Assembly (NCBI RefSeq): GCF_014712225.1
Contig: NZ_JACXBW010000002.1
Location: 248,001-312,000, forward strand
Source of the DNA: Pseudarthrobacter sulfonivorans
GTDB taxonomy: Bacteria; Actinomycetota; Actinomycetes; Actinomycetales; Micrococcaceae
Length of the DNA stretch: 64,000 bases
Reading direction: 5' to 3'
The notes beneath the pieces were generated by a model. That model saw nothing but the letters and a program-made list of their open reading frames with translations, was not told the origin of the DNA and ran no database searches. A program made the position numbers and the translations under genes. Below are positions 24,017 to 34,900 of the stretch, in pieces (within the stretch, counting starts at the first letter, position 1; every line of letters starts with the position of its first letter).

Positions 24017-26781
24017 CGATCCTTTCTCATTGCGGACATAAACCCGCCGAAACGCGCGGGTTTGGCAGGGTCCGGCTCGGTGGGTCCGGCTTCCTGGCGG
24101 AGCTTTTTCCACCATTCCCGGGAAAATTTCTGGCGCTCCTCGTAAACCTTTTCCACAAGGCGTTCGGAGGCAGTATTGAAAGTCTGGTTCCAGTTTTTCG
24201 TCAGGATCGAGTCGCACATCGATTGCGGATCTGTCCGGCCCGTTCTGACGGCATGGCGGACGGGCACTTCGAGCAGCCGGAGTCGCTCGGTGCCTGCAAA
24301 TACGGTCACGTCGGACAGGAAGTGGCCCTGCACGTCCTCGCGGCCCGGATAACCTGGCGTCGTCACGATCGCGAGGCGGGTCAATTCCTCGATTTCCGTT
24401 TGGCCCAGCACTCGGGAATCCACCGAGTCGTGAAGAAAATCGCAAACCCCGTCAGCCTGAACGGCAACATAAGAGGCGACCAGGTTCTGGACTTCACGGT
24501 GCAGCTCGACGCGGTGCCGCGGATTGGCGACGGCGATCACTGCAGCCTTGAGCACCAGGGCCGTCAGATCCACCTGTTCCAGGCGGCCCCGCACGGCGGT
24601 CACAGCCTGCACTGCCGTGCCCAGGATCCACTCTGCCTGAGCCTGCACCTCGCCCGGATGGTCCACTGCCCACAGTTGCGTGGCCATGAGCCGCAGTCTG
24701 GCAAATGGCACCTCCGGGGAGTCCGGGGCAGTGATTCCACGGTCCAGGACAGCGCCGATCAGCCCGGCCAGCGCGTCGGACCATTCCTCCGTCAACAACG
24801 CGTTGGAGAAGAATCCGGGGAACAATTCGCCGGGGAACCTTTGTTCGAGAAACAGCAGTTCCGACGCACGCCATGGCGGTTCGGGCACAAATATCTGGGT
24901 CAGAACAGAATCGGCTACGACCTCGATTTGTTCGGGTTCCATGACGCCGGCTGCGGCCACAGCCCGTGCTCCGTCAACCTGACCCCGGCCGTTCCGGCAG
25001 AGCCAGATTGCGTGCTCCACCGCTACAGGAGGTACTACGGAGCGCTCATCCGAGAGCACGTTGGGGATCGCCGAGGCCGGGAGTGCACCAAATAACCAGT
25101 CACAGAAGGCGGGAGGCATCCTGTTACCGGCCGGCGCGGACCGGAACCTCACACTGTTTTCGACGGCCGCCAGTACTTTCTGTCGCAGCGGGTCGGCCAC
25201 AAGAGCCCCGGCGTCGGACACAAATGCTTGTGCCCTGTCGTCGTCATCGACAACCTGGAAGAGTGTTCGCTCGAGGATCTCGGCGATGGAATCGTCAAGG
25301 GATTCGCCGGAGCCGTCCTCCGCGTCAGCGAGTCCGGCGCGGTGGATGAAATCCAATGCCCTGATGGCCGTCGTGGGAAGGTCTGGGGACCCGTCATCGG
25401 TGAGCTTCCGCTGCAGCGTCAGGATCGCCGACCGCGCGGCCCGCCGCACTTCCGGTGTGCTGTACTCCGCGCGGTAATCCGGCGGTAGCGGAATCGCGCC
25501 CGGTTTCCCCAACCACTCACCGTCCTCAAGCGAGCGCTGCAGATAGGCCTGCATGAGAACCTGCCGCATCAGTTTGGACGCACCGCCCTGCTCAAGCTCT
25601 GCCCAGGCCTCGCCGGCGGAGGCGCCGCTGCTCCGCTTCATGGTGTCCCCGGCAAGCTGCATCAGCTCGTCATCCCCGGCCAATGAATCTGGCGAGTGGC
25701 GCACGATGACGGCCGCTGCTTCGGCCTCATAGTCGCCGAAGATGTCCGGCAGGCGCAGGGCTGCCATCGCCAGCGCCCAGCTGGGCTCCTGACCGGTAGC
25801 GCCTACCCGGTCCGCGACGTCATCCATCATGGACGTGGCGGCGGAAAAGGTTGTCCGATCCACCAACGCCGCTTGGGCGATGGCGGACCAGTGGGTCGGC
25901 ACAATAAGGGAACCCGATTGGGTTTGATGTGGCCGGCCGCCCACTTCGCCAAGGTCCGGTACTTCGTGTTCGTCCAGAATGGTGAACACGGAATGCTGTG
26001 GGAGGGCGTCTGCGTCGGCACGTGGAACACCGACCAGATGCACGCCCCGTTCGAAAACGGCCTCGAGTCCTGCAGCCCGCTCGTAGACGGAAAAATTCAT
26101 CCGCCGGACCCAGTCGGCGGGCGCCAGCCTGCTCACGGCCGCGATCCACAGGGCGGCTGTCTCCGCGGAGTCGGTAACCAACACCACACCTGGGCCGTCG
26201 TTCAGCGCGGCAGATACTGCGTCCAGCAGGGCACTGAGTAAGCCGACCCGCCATTCGCTTTGGTCGAAGAGGAAGTCGAGAACATCCTCCCTGCCCAAGG
26301 CTGCCCCGAACGATGGACTGGTGTCGTCGCTGACCACCGCCTCGCGCACTTGCTCCGGTCCAAAGGGACACAACAAACCAGGGGAACGCCAGATCTCGAT
26401 CGGCCGGATGGCCGGGGCAGGCTGCGCCGTGGCCCGATCCAGGAGTACGTGGCTGAAGACGTTGCCGGGCCTTCCGGTGGAGTCCCGCCCCGCCATGGTG
26501 CTGTGCCAGTAGGCGCCCCGGCCGCGGCCATCGTTGATGTACGTTAGCCGGCGGGGCATGGCCTGAAGCTCCGCCGCATTGGGAAATGCACCCAGGTGAA
26601 TGTCGGAGTCGAACCTTGTGACTATCCGCTGCCGCAGCGCCTCGATCTCGCCGTCGCTGAGGTCTCCGGCCGTGCTGGTTACCTGCCAGCCGCCGGCCCC
26701 GTTCTGCGGGTCGAAGGATGCATAGGTCAGTTGTCCCCACCGGGGCGTGGCATCTGGCGGACCTGTCCGGTTATCGGCCAC
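24013..26781 (-). CDS. GTPase-associated protein 1 (GAP1-N2 type), 922 aa
   Basis: The N-terminal domain (GQLTYASFDPQNGAGGWQVT; LTYINDGRGRGAYWHS; RPGNVFSHVLL) matches the GAP1 N-terminal type 2 pattern. The middle and C-terminal regions are mostly helical (VGLLSALLDAVSAALNDGPG; RVELHREVQNLVASYVAVQA). GAP1 proteins were defined computationally by their pairing with DO-GTPases; a partner role for the zinc-ribbon GTPase encoded two genes on is inferred. Start chosen at GTG 26781, which has AGAGG upstream and overlaps the previous gene by 11 bp; the longer open frame to 27018 is antisense-like arginine-rich sequence. No membrane segment. Confidence 0.8.
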   Translation of the reverse strand: MADNRTGPPDATPRWGQLTYASFDPQNGAGGWQVTSTAGDLSDGEIEALRQRIVTRFDSDIHLGAFPNAAELQAMPRRLTYINDGRGRGAYWHSTMAGRDSTGRPGNVFSHVLLDRATAQPAPAIRPIEIWRSPGLLCPFGPEQVREAVVSDDTSPSFGAALGREDVLDFLFDQSEWRVGLLSALLDAVSAALNDGPGVVLVTDSAETAALWIAAVSRLAPADWVRRMNFSVYERAAGLEAVFERGVHLVGVPRADADALPQHSVFTILDEHEVPDLGEVGGRPHQTQSGSLIVPTHWSAIAQAALVDRTTFSAATSMMDDVADRVGATGQEPSWALAMAALRLPDIFGDYEAEAAAVIVRHSPDSLAGDDELMQLAGDTMKRSSGASAGEAWAELEQGGASKLMRQVLMQAYLQRSLEDGEWLGKPGAIPLPPDYRAEYSTPEVRRAARSAILTLQRKLTDDGSPDLPTTAIRALDFIHRAGLADAEDGSGESLDDSIAEILERTLFQVVDDDDRAQAFVSDAGALVADPLRQKVLAAVENSVRFRSAPAGNRMPPAFCDWLFGALPASAIPNVLSDERSVVPPVAVEHAIWLCRNGRGQVDGARAVAAAGVMEPEQIEVVADSVLTQIFVPEPPWRASELLFLEQRFPGELFPGFFSNALLTEEWSDALAGLIGAVLDRGITAPDSPEVPFARLRLMATQLWAVDHPGEVQAQAEWILGTAVQAVTAVRGRLEQVDLTALVLKAAVIAVANPRHRVELHREVQNLVASYVAVQADGVCDFLHDSVDSRVLGQTEIEELTRLAIVTTPGYPGREDVQGHFLSDVTVFAGTERLRLLEVPVRHAVRTGRTDPQSMCDSILTKNWNQTFNTASERLVEKVYEERQKFSREWWKKLRQEAGPTEPDPAKPARFGGFMSAMRKDR

Positions 26782-29221
26782 CAAAGAACCTCTTACCCAT
26801 ACCCGGCGTACCGGAGAAGCGGAGGGACGCGACGGGCGGGTCAAGAAGCGCCACATGCCGCAAGACATCCACCGGAAGATCGGCGAACAGACGTAGGAAG
26901 CCACCCTCAGGATTGACCTCCGATGCCCAGGACCCGGCGTCGGTTTTCCACGGAACGGGCCCGTCGGGCCCGGAACCGCCGGGCGTGAACCGGCGCGCAG
27001 GAGTCGTGGCCACATCAATGGCCGGCACCATGTTCAGCGCCGTCCCGTCCCGGCTGGTCAGCGGCAGCCGGTCGGGGTGGTAGACGAGCACGAAGGCCGG
27101 CATGGACTGAACTGCTTCCGAGGTCTGCACAATGACGGAAACACCCGTCACCTTCCCCAGGAAGCTTTTCGCTTCCACGACCTGGTAGTTCAGCCGCAGA
27201 ATATGCGGGTAGTTGACGGTTGTTATTGCCCCGGACACCCTCGCGCCAGCCTCGAAACTTACCGGCACCAGATGCAGGTCGCACCCAGTGGATGGCAGCG
27301 GCTGGGTGAATTGCAGTCCACCGCGGCGCCGGTAATCGGGTTGCGAAATTTCCATTGCCTGGCTGTTGAGCGACAGTTCCGGATCCTGGCCGGTGGGGCC
27401 CATGTAGACCATGACGGAATCCGCCCCGTCGGGCCACTCGAAGCTGAGGATCTGGCTGTTGACGCGCTCCACGATCCTCGGGTTGCGGACCTTCTCATTA
27501 CGGGACTTGAAAATGGCAGTGCCCACATGCGCCATTCCCTCCAGCAGGGTCACCGGTGTGAAGTACGCGCGGGTCCAGCCGGAAGGCCACGGGATGCTGA
27601 GCATGGTGGCGGTGCCATCGACGACCTCCACGGGGTTGGAGAGCCGTGTTTCGGGCATCAGTCCGCTGATCCGCAGCGAATCCTCGGATAGTGGTTCCAG
27701 CTCCAGGCCGGCCTGCGGAGGCTGTTCGGTCCGGTAGACCACTACCGTGCCTCCGGCTGGACTGCTCCAGCGCAGGTCGAAGAGCGAGGATTCGTTGTCC
27801 CCTGTCATCGCAATGCACATGTCGGTGACCGGTTCCAGCACCGCGCTAAGGCGGATGGTGCAGGCCGTGGGGCTGGAAAGCCGGATGTCACCGCCCAGGG
27901 CAGCTTCTGCGCACACCTGGTAGAGGTAGGCCTTGCCCCGCTCCGCTTCGGCATCGACGAAGCCGCCGAGGTTTGTCGAGTCCTGCAGTATGCGGTATCG
28001 CTGATCGCCGCCGCCGGTGGCAGCGCGTTCGAGCGGGATCCGGAAGATTTGGACTTTCTGCGTTCCGGGCAGCGCAGTCCACCTGCCAACGACGCGCCCC
28101 TCATCCTCCCGGATTTCGACATTCCCGAGTTCCCCCACGTAACCGCCTCCGGCGTACAACGTTGGCTGGGCTGCCATGGCCTCGGCTATGCTCGGTCCCT
28201 CGTTCAGCCACACCTGCAAGTAGCGCGTCGCAGTGGTAAAGGGGCGTTCGTCCATGGCCTCCGCAGCGGTTGTGACCGCCACCAGGTCCGCCTGATCCGG
28301 CGCATAGGGCTCATGTTCGTCGCCGGCGACCAGCCGATAGATCGTCACCGGGCTGGTTGACTGCGCCGGCGTCCACGAGTACGTCCGGTGGCCTTGCGAA
28401 TCCCTGCGCGCCTCCACGTGGACCTGAGCGGGTGTCTGGGGGCCATAGTCGTATGCCGCGAAGCCGGCCGGATCAAGGCCCACAGTGGACGGAGCCGTGG
28501 GGGTGGGGGCTTTGTCAGCAACCGGGGCTTTGGTTGGCGCCGGCGCGGCGGCGCGCATTGGAGCTGTTTGAGCAGCGGCGGGTTGGGGTGTGGCGGCTCT
28601 TGGGTGTGCGCTTGGGGCGGGATCACGGGGAGCGGGCTTCGGCCGACTTGCAGCTTCGACCGTCTCACCTGCGGAGTGAAGCCCGGTCAGGACACTGGCC
28701 ATCTCCCCTGCATATTTCGCGACGGCGGGCGGGAACGCGGAGCGGATCTCCACCTCCGTCGTCTGCCCTGAGTTGACCAGCAAACGAAGCTGGGCTTCCT
28801 TGAGGTTGCTGGGAGACAGACGCTTCTCTGCGATGGCCTTGTTGCGCCAGGTTTTCAAGGCCAGGAAGGCGGGATCCGCTGCAGGAGACGCTGCCGGGAG
28901 CGCCGCACCGCCCGTCGCAGGCGCCGGCTTCGGGCTCCTTGCCGCCGCAACCCTGACGGCACCCGGTCCGGGTTCATCGAATTCCATGCCCAGCTGCAGA
29001 TGGGGATCGGCAATATTGAAAGCAAGCTGCTTGAGAAGTTCCTTGAGGGCATCCCGCCATGGGCCCACCAAGGCCTGGTCGAGACCCGGGGTGTCGGTTT
29101 TCTTGTGCTCGGCGATGACGGACAGATCCTCCTCCGCCGGCGGAACATATCCCCTCGCGGACACCATGTCCGCCCACAGCTTCAGCGCCGAGAGCCGGGT
29201 CTGGTACTTCTGATCTCTCAT
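26771..29221 (-). CDS. 816-aa protein with two HRDC-like modules and Fn3-like repeats
   Basis: Residues 1-66 (LSALKLWADMVSARGYVPPA...) and about 120-185 (FLALKTWRNKAIAEKRLSPS...) look like two copies of one HRDC-like helical module. Then comes an Ala/Pro-rich linker (about 200-255), then beta-rich segments up to about 680 resembling Fn3-like sandwiches (VHVEARRDSQGHRTYSWTPA; GRVVGRWTALPGTQKVQIFR; SLFDLRWSSPAGGTVVVYRT). No signal peptide, so these domains are cytoplasmic. ATG 29221 has AGAGG upstream; a GTG six codons earlier is the alternative. It lies between the 891-aa membrane protein and the GAP1-like protein, and probably forms an adaptor between them. Family not recognised as a whole. 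Confidence 0.72.
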   Translation of the reverse strand: MRDQKYQTRLSALKLWADMVSARGYVPPAEEDLSVIAEHKKTDTPGLDQALVGPWRDALKELLKQLAFNIADPHLQLGMEFDEPGPGAVRVAAARSPKPAPATGGAALPAASPAADPAFLALKTWRNKAIAEKRLSPSNLKEAQLRLLVNSGQTTEVEIRSAFPPAVAKYAGEMASVLTGLHSAGETVEAASRPKPAPRDPAPSAHPRAATPQPAAAQTAPMRAAAPAPTKAPVADKAPTPTAPSTVGLDPAGFAAYDYGPQTPAQVHVEARRDSQGHRTYSWTPAQSTSPVTIYRLVAGDEHEPYAPDQADLVAVTTAAEAMDERPFTTATRYLQVWLNEGPSIAEAMAAQPTLYAGGGYVGELGNVEIREDEGRVVGRWTALPGTQKVQIFRIPLERAATGGGDQRYRILQDSTNLGGFVDAEAERGKAYLYQVCAEAALGGDIRLSSPTACTIRLSAVLEPVTDMCIAMTGDNESSLFDLRWSSPAGGTVVVYRTEQPPQAGLELEPLSEDSLRISGLMPETRLSNPVEVVDGTATMLSIPWPSGWTRAYFTPVTLLEGMAHVGTAIFKSRNEKVRNPRIVERVNSQILSFEWPDGADSVMVYMGPTGQDPELSLNSQAMEISQPDYRRRGGLQFTQPLPSTGCDLHLVPVSFEAGARVSGAITTVNYPHILRLNYQVVEAKSFLGKVTGVSVIVQTSEAVQSMPAFVLVYHPDRLPLTSRDGTALNMVPAIDVATTPARRFTPGGSGPDGPVPWKTDAGSWASEVNPEGGFLRLFADLPVDVLRHVALLDPPVASLRFSGTPGMGKRFFGGR

Positions 29222-29304
29222 CTTTGCCTCTTCGTTCACTGTCTTTGACTTACGATCCGACCTTGGCGTCCGGCCGAGGAAGGGTATGCAGCCTTGCCCT
29301 GGTA

Positions 29305-31980
29305 TCAGAAGGTGGGACCCTCGGGCATCATGAAGCTGTCGGGGCTGTCATCTTCCGATGCAGCCCCGGGTTCGTGCCCCGGCCACGGATTCCGGTCGTC
29401 CTGGCGGGCAACCAGGAACTCGTGCTGCGGGATCCCGCCGCTGAGCTGGATCAGCCCGGCGTGCCGGGCCAATCCGGTTTGAGAGCCGAAGGGCACGCTG
29501 TGCTCGACGACGGCACGTCCTGCATTCCGGGCAACGTCGGTCAGCACCGCGCCATCAAAATGATCCAGCCGTCCGGTGTCCGGAGCGCGGTCCACACCGG
29601 ACATAAAGGCGTCCAATGACGTTTGCACGACCGCCGAATCGCGAACTTCGCTCACAGTCGACACCAGGCCTGAGGAGATGGCGGACCGTGGGCCTGTGAT
29701 GTCTTTGAGGACCCCTGCCCAGATGTCCCGGCCTGGGGAGGAATCGGTGCCGGCCGCGTCCAGCGCGCCAATCCAGAGGCGCAGCAGCGACAGCTCGCCA
29801 TCCCCGGACTGGCGGTAGATTGCCTCGGGATGAGCTGTCAGCTCGTACCCCCGCGGCCCAATGAGGTCTCCGGCAGTGGCCTTTGCACGCTCCCACGGTT
29901 TGGTCAGCCATCCGACGGCGAAGATGTCGTGCCGCAGTTGGGCGGCAGCAGCCGCGACGGCCGGGGGCTGCACCAACGCCGCACCAACTTTGACGTTCAG
30001 TGGGAGGCCGTGGACAAACTTTGCCTTGGTCCGGGCTTCATCATCGCTCCGGCCGAACGGCTCAGCCAGGACGGTGCCGATGATGCGGGACCATGCCAGG
30101 AACTGGCTGTAGGCGCCGCTCAGCCTGTGCAAGTCGCGGAGCGCGTGCCTCAGGTTCCTGCGCGAAATCTCGTCATCACTGAGTAGCTGGCTTCGTGCAT
30201 TCATCAGTTGGAAGAGTTCCCGCTGCCCGTTCATGAAAATCACCAGCGTGACAATCAACCAGACCACCGCGAGGCCTGCACAGATGCCAAGGCCGTCCCA
30301 AAGCTGCAAGTTCTCCCGGGCCACCAGCACTCCGGTGACAAGGAGCCCGAGCAGCAGCCCGCCCAACAGAATCTTCATCCACAAGGCCAATTTTTTCTGT
30401 CGCGTTAACACGCCAGCGAGCATGTCGTCGGCACTGGCCGCCCTTCGGATCTGGTTCAGCAGTTGCTGAACCTCGCTTCTGACGGAGTTCAGGCTCTGGC
30501 CGATCCTGGTTCCCACCCGGACCGCATAGCTTTCCTCCGAGACAAGCTTCCAGCGTCGCAATGCTTCCAGTGCCGTGCTTGCGGGGATCCCCAGGTTGGC
30601 ATCCCCCGCTGCGCGCTGCAGGCGCTCCTCCATACTGAGGATGCCCAAAACATCGTATGGCTCTAGCGAATCAAGCTCGATGACGGCCGCAAGGTGCGAC
30701 GGGATATCCGAGAACCCGGACCCGGGGCCGGGAACGGAAGCACTGGCGTGCCGGAGTACGGCACGCTGCGTCCCAACCTGAACCGGTGGCAAGGCAGTGA
30801 CACGTTCACCGGCATCGACGAGCGTCAGCGCCCCGTCCGCAAAATCCTGCCAGAACGAGGCCAGATCGGCAGGGGCACGGTGCTCCCGAGCCATCCCGGC
30901 GTCGTCCAGTAGTTTGTCAAGAGTGGCGGCAGCGTCCCGGACATCCAACCAGGAGACCGGCAATCCATCCCTGCCGACGCCGTCCACAATTACGGCGTAC
31001 TGCGAAGGCGCGGAGCCGAAAACGAGTCCATGCACAGCGGCCGCAGCTTCCGATTTCACCCGGGTGGCCACGCGCTGCGCCCAGCTACGGGGCGCGTTTT
31101 TCAATGCTGCCCAAATAAACCCGAACATCATCTTAAAGGCCGCCCAGGGACCGATAGCGGTGACCGGTTGCGGGGCGGCATGTTCCCGATCTCCGTGCAA
31201 AGAGCGTCCGTGCTTTTCCCACAACTGGTCCGCCATGACCCTTGCGGCCAGTCCGGAGTCCTCGACGTAAATGGCTGACGTGCCGAAGTACGTGGGCAGC
31301 GGCACGCCGTTATCAAGCGAGAGCACGTGGTGGCGAAGCTCGGCCCCGACCGCCGTTGTATCCAAGGTCCGGTAGAAGGCGCGGACTAGCCTGGCGCTCT
31401 CTCCGGGCAGCGGGGCCTCCCCGTCCAGCAGTGAGTCCGAGCTGCCGGCCCAGAGACCGAGGACGCCGGCGCAGGTGGCCGCAGCATGCACGCCCCAGTC
31501 AAAGGGGTCGTTCGTGGCGTAAAGCTGGTGGTGGCCCAGTCCCGGGCCGGCCGCTTCCTCGGGACTCAGCACGAGGTTGTGCCAGCCTCCTTGGGCCAGC
31601 CCGTCCAGAACCGCCGTTTCACCGCTTCGCGCCACGACGGCACGAACCCTGACCACTGGGCGGCCACCGAACGAGGACTCCAGCATTTCGGCAATGCGCT
31701 GGCTGACGGCAGAGTCGACCTGCTCGTGTCCGGCAATCCCGGGCACGAGCACGCACAGCCGGAGCAGGTCGTAGCTGCCGGTCCCCGCCAGGCTTTGCAG
31801 GCTGATGGCCTGCAGGTCTCCGTCAGCCACGAGGAGACCATTGACGCTGGTGCGAGAAACCATGTCCGGCTCAATCCAGATAAAGCTGTCAATCAGACCA
31901 AGCCCCGACCAGTCGGTGAGAGCTTCGCGAACCCCGGCGGTGATTCCGCGGGGGGCCACAAAAACTGTCAACGCCGCCAT
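29305..31980 (-). CDS. Unrecognised 891-aa protein with two central transmembrane helices
   Basis: It begins MAALTVFVAPRGITAGVREA, one base after the stop of the tubulin-like gene, so translation is coupled. Residues 1-520 are soluble, with no motif I recognise. Two helices follow: LALWMKILLGGLLLGLLVTG (531-553) and GICAGLAVVWLIVTLVIFM (about 562-583), then a helical, charged tail. Both large domains would lie on the same side of the membrane, probably cytoplasmic. Placement between the tubulin-like and HRDC/Fn3 proteins suggests it anchors the complex. The frame extends to 32286, but that extension is antisense to the tubulin-like gene. Confidence 0.7.
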   Translation of the reverse strand: MAALTVFVAPRGITAGVREALTDWSGLGLIDSFIWIEPDMVSRTSVNGLLVADGDLQAISLQSLAGTGSYDLLRLCVLVPGIAGHEQVDSAVSQRIAEMLESSFGGRPVVRVRAVVARSGETAVLDGLAQGGWHNLVLSPEEAAGPGLGHHQLYATNDPFDWGVHAAATCAGVLGLWAGSSDSLLDGEAPLPGESARLVRAFYRTLDTTAVGAELRHHVLSLDNGVPLPTYFGTSAIYVEDSGLAARVMADQLWEKHGRSLHGDREHAAPQPVTAIGPWAAFKMMFGFIWAALKNAPRSWAQRVATRVKSEAAAAVHGLVFGSAPSQYAVIVDGVGRDGLPVSWLDVRDAAATLDKLLDDAGMAREHRAPADLASFWQDFADGALTLVDAGERVTALPPVQVGTQRAVLRHASASVPGPGSGFSDIPSHLAAVIELDSLEPYDVLGILSMEERLQRAAGDANLGIPASTALEALRRWKLVSEESYAVRVGTRIGQSLNSVRSEVQQLLNQIRRAASADDMLAGVLTRQKKLALWMKILLGGLLLGLLVTGVLVARENLQLWDGLGICAGLAVVWLIVTLVIFMNGQRELFQLMNARSQLLSDDEISRRNLRHALRDLHRLSGAYSQFLAWSRIIGTVLAEPFGRSDDEARTKAKFVHGLPLNVKVGAALVQPPAVAAAAAQLRHDIFAVGWLTKPWERAKATAGDLIGPRGYELTAHPEAIYRQSGDGELSLLRLWIGALDAAGTDSSPGRDIWAGVLKDITGPRSAISSGLVSTVSEVRDSAVVQTSLDAFMSGVDRAPDTGRLDHFDGAVLTDVARNAGRAVVEHSVPFGSQTGLARHAGLIQLSGGIPQHEFLVARQDDRNPWPGHEPGAASEDDSPDSFMMPEGPTF

Positions 31981-31981
31981 C

Positions 31982-34900
31982 TCAGAAGGCTCCCATTGCA
32001 GGGAGGGCCAAGGGGTCATCATCGTCAGCCGGTTCCGGCGCCAGGGCAGAATGTTTACCAGGTTGGAGTGCCCGCTGGTGGGCGGTCTCCAAGTGGGCCA
32101 GCAAGTCACCCAGCACCACATAAATGTCCTCCGCCACATCCCTGAAGAGGGGCGTCGCGCTCGCCGCCCGACGGGTATTGATCTGCGAAAAGGACCCGCC
32201 GCCCGCCGCCTTGAGGCGACCCGGCGGCATGAAGTGCTCGCTGGCAAGTGATCTGATGGTCTGGAGCCACTCCTTGGTGAGCTCATGGCGTTCAGTCATG
32301 GTGCTCTCCCTCACGACACCCGGGATGCGGCTGGGACTCCCGGACTCGGTCTGCCCGGAGCCGAGCCATCGCGTCAGGGTCTGAAGTGCCGTCACTTCGA
32401 ACAGGCCTGCCGCAGGTTCCTCGGGGCTCGCATCGTACAGCTCCCGGAGGAGGCGGTATGGGCGGAGCGAAGAGAGTACGGGCGCCTGATGTGCCCGTGC
32501 CACTGCCAGCAGAATTGACTCCAGAACTGCCGGCAGCCAGTCGAAGGACTTGGCCAGGAACTGCCTTGGCGGCGTCAGCAACGGGTTGGGAAAAGGGATC
32601 CACCGGCCGTCCGTTTGATCCCAGATCTCCACGGCTTCGTCGTAGGGCAACTCCGGTAGGCGGAGCTGACCCGTTATTTGGCCAACGAACCAGCCTCCCA
32701 CCATCGCCCGGCGCTCACTCTCGCCCATAGGCAGCGAGGCAGTTAGTGGGCGTGACCGCCGCTGGCTCCAAAAACCTTTGCGCTCCGGTAGCGACGTTCC
32801 ATCCCACTGCTGCGCCACGGGTGACAGGACGGAATCGAAGACAAGGGGTGAGTAGTTTCGGTAGGACCCGAAGATGTCGATTCGCTGAACGCGGGTGTCC
32901 GCAGTGAGGGACCGCTGCAAAATGGCTGCCGTTTCAGCGGCGATGTTCGGATTTGCCTCAATTTCTGACAGGAGCGCCTGGCTCACGTCGTCGAGCTCGC
33001 CGAACGGGATGGAGGAGAACTTGAATCTGTAGGCCACCGAGGTTCCGTGCAGCTGCTGGACCACGTCGGGATTGACGCTGATCAGAGGAACAGCGCGGTT
33101 GACCGCTTCGGTGAATTTAGCGATGACATCCGCTTGCCGCTGCGGAATGTCGGACTGGTTGGCATCCACTCCGCGCACGTAATCGCGCAGCGACAGGGAG
33201 CAGAACTTGTCGAATGCCTCGCCTGGCCGTCCAACAAAGGCACGCGACCGCTTGAGCAGTTCCTTCGGCGAGGTGTGAAGCATGAAGCGTGCTCGCGACG
33301 GGGTCACCGGCGCCTGGCTGTATGGATCCCGGTTGAACTCGCCCGGCTGCCAGCTGGCGGTGACTTCCAAGAGACCTCCAGGCGCCTGGTGCCCACCTGC
33401 CACGGGCCACAGGCCGCTGATGACCTGGCCACCCAGAAGCTGCCGCGCATCGTTGAATCCCCTTACTCCTGCAGCTCCACCACCCGTCTGCGCCACGTCC
33501 GACTCGTATTGGACCGCAAAAGTCTTGGATTCGGTGATGAGGATTTCGTTGTCCGCAACATCAAAGCGCTGCGGAACCGAGAGGTTCTCATCGGAGGGCC
33601 AGGCTGAGTACTGGTCCGTGGCCACGTTGGCAAGGCCCACAGCAGTGGGCCGGGCCGCCGCCGCCTGATCGAGGATGCTAAGCCCTTCCGAGAGCGCTTC
33701 CCGCATCGGCCCCAGTACGTCCGAAATGAAAGCGGTCAGGACTGTAGCGGCAGTTCCCGCGGCCTGTGAGTACAGCAGGTCCGTTGTCTGGCCACGGAGT
33801 GTGCCCATCAGCCGGTCCACCACCGACGGCCCATTCTCAATGACCTTCATCCGGCCAAGCTCGCCCTCGATGTTCTGCGGAACAGCACCGACGTTGGGCT
33901 GGGCCAGACCGGCCATCCCCTTCAACGTCACGATGAGCTGTTCCCGCAGGAGGGTCTCGAGACGCTCCACAACGGCCCGGGCATAGGGCAATCCAAACTG
34001 CGCCACGGCGTTCTCAATCAACGCAGTAAAGCGCGTCAGCAGGACGCCTTTGTAGGAGTAGCCCCACTGGTAGGCCGATTCCACTGTCCCATTGGTCAGG
34101 GCGGGTTTGCGTTCCAGCAGCCTCTGGCGAAGGGTATCCAGCCACTGTGCCGCTTGAATTCCGGCGGCCGGAGGAACGAACGGGACGATCTGCTCGTCAG
34201 TGATGGCGGAGGCCAGCAGGCTCACGTCCGCACGGCTGAAAGCCGTCTCGGTGAACCATGCCATAACCTCCTGCCGCCTGAGCGGACCGTCGGCCGCTAC
34301 CGGCAGGCCCATCGCCGTCGATATGTTGCTCCACTGGCTGGACACCAAGGCGGTGACCTGCGCCACCGATGAGGCGCTGTTGCCGGGTTGGATATGTCCT
34401 GTCCGCAGCCGGTCCACGGCAGTCCGGGCCAGGCGCTGCGCCGCGTATTCGCGGTACCTGTCACGGCCCATGCTCAGGCTGGCGAAGCCGAACGCGCCCC
34501 ATGGGAGTTCGTTCGGTTCGACGCCCCAGCCGAAGTAGTCCCGCACCGCAGCCTTGTCTCCGGAATTGTTGCCCAGATCGAAGGACACGAATTCCGCAGC
34601 GGCCTTGCCGCTAAGCATCAGGGCGGCAAGCCCGCGTCCGAGGCCCCGGTACACAGCATCCTGTGTGCCGTCTCCGAACATGGTCCGGTTGACCCCGGCG
34701 AACCGTCCCACCGGGAATACCCGTGCAAAGGGCTTTTCACCCGTGACACCGTTCCCGTGTCCCAGCGCCGCGAGCGTGGCCAGGTCATGGTCCTGGGCGG
34801 CCTTGGTCTGCGCCGCTACGATTTCACCCAGCATTGCGAGCGCGTTGGCCCGGACTCCCCCGCGGGCGTCGGAAGGCAATCCATCAAAGACATCCGCGGC

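Noticed and set aside
24017..24445. N-terminal extension of the vWA-like protein (143 residues)
   Set aside because: The extension is antisense-like Arg/Pro-rich sequence overlapping the GAP1-like gene; the ATGATG at the stop overlap with AAAGGA is the natural start.
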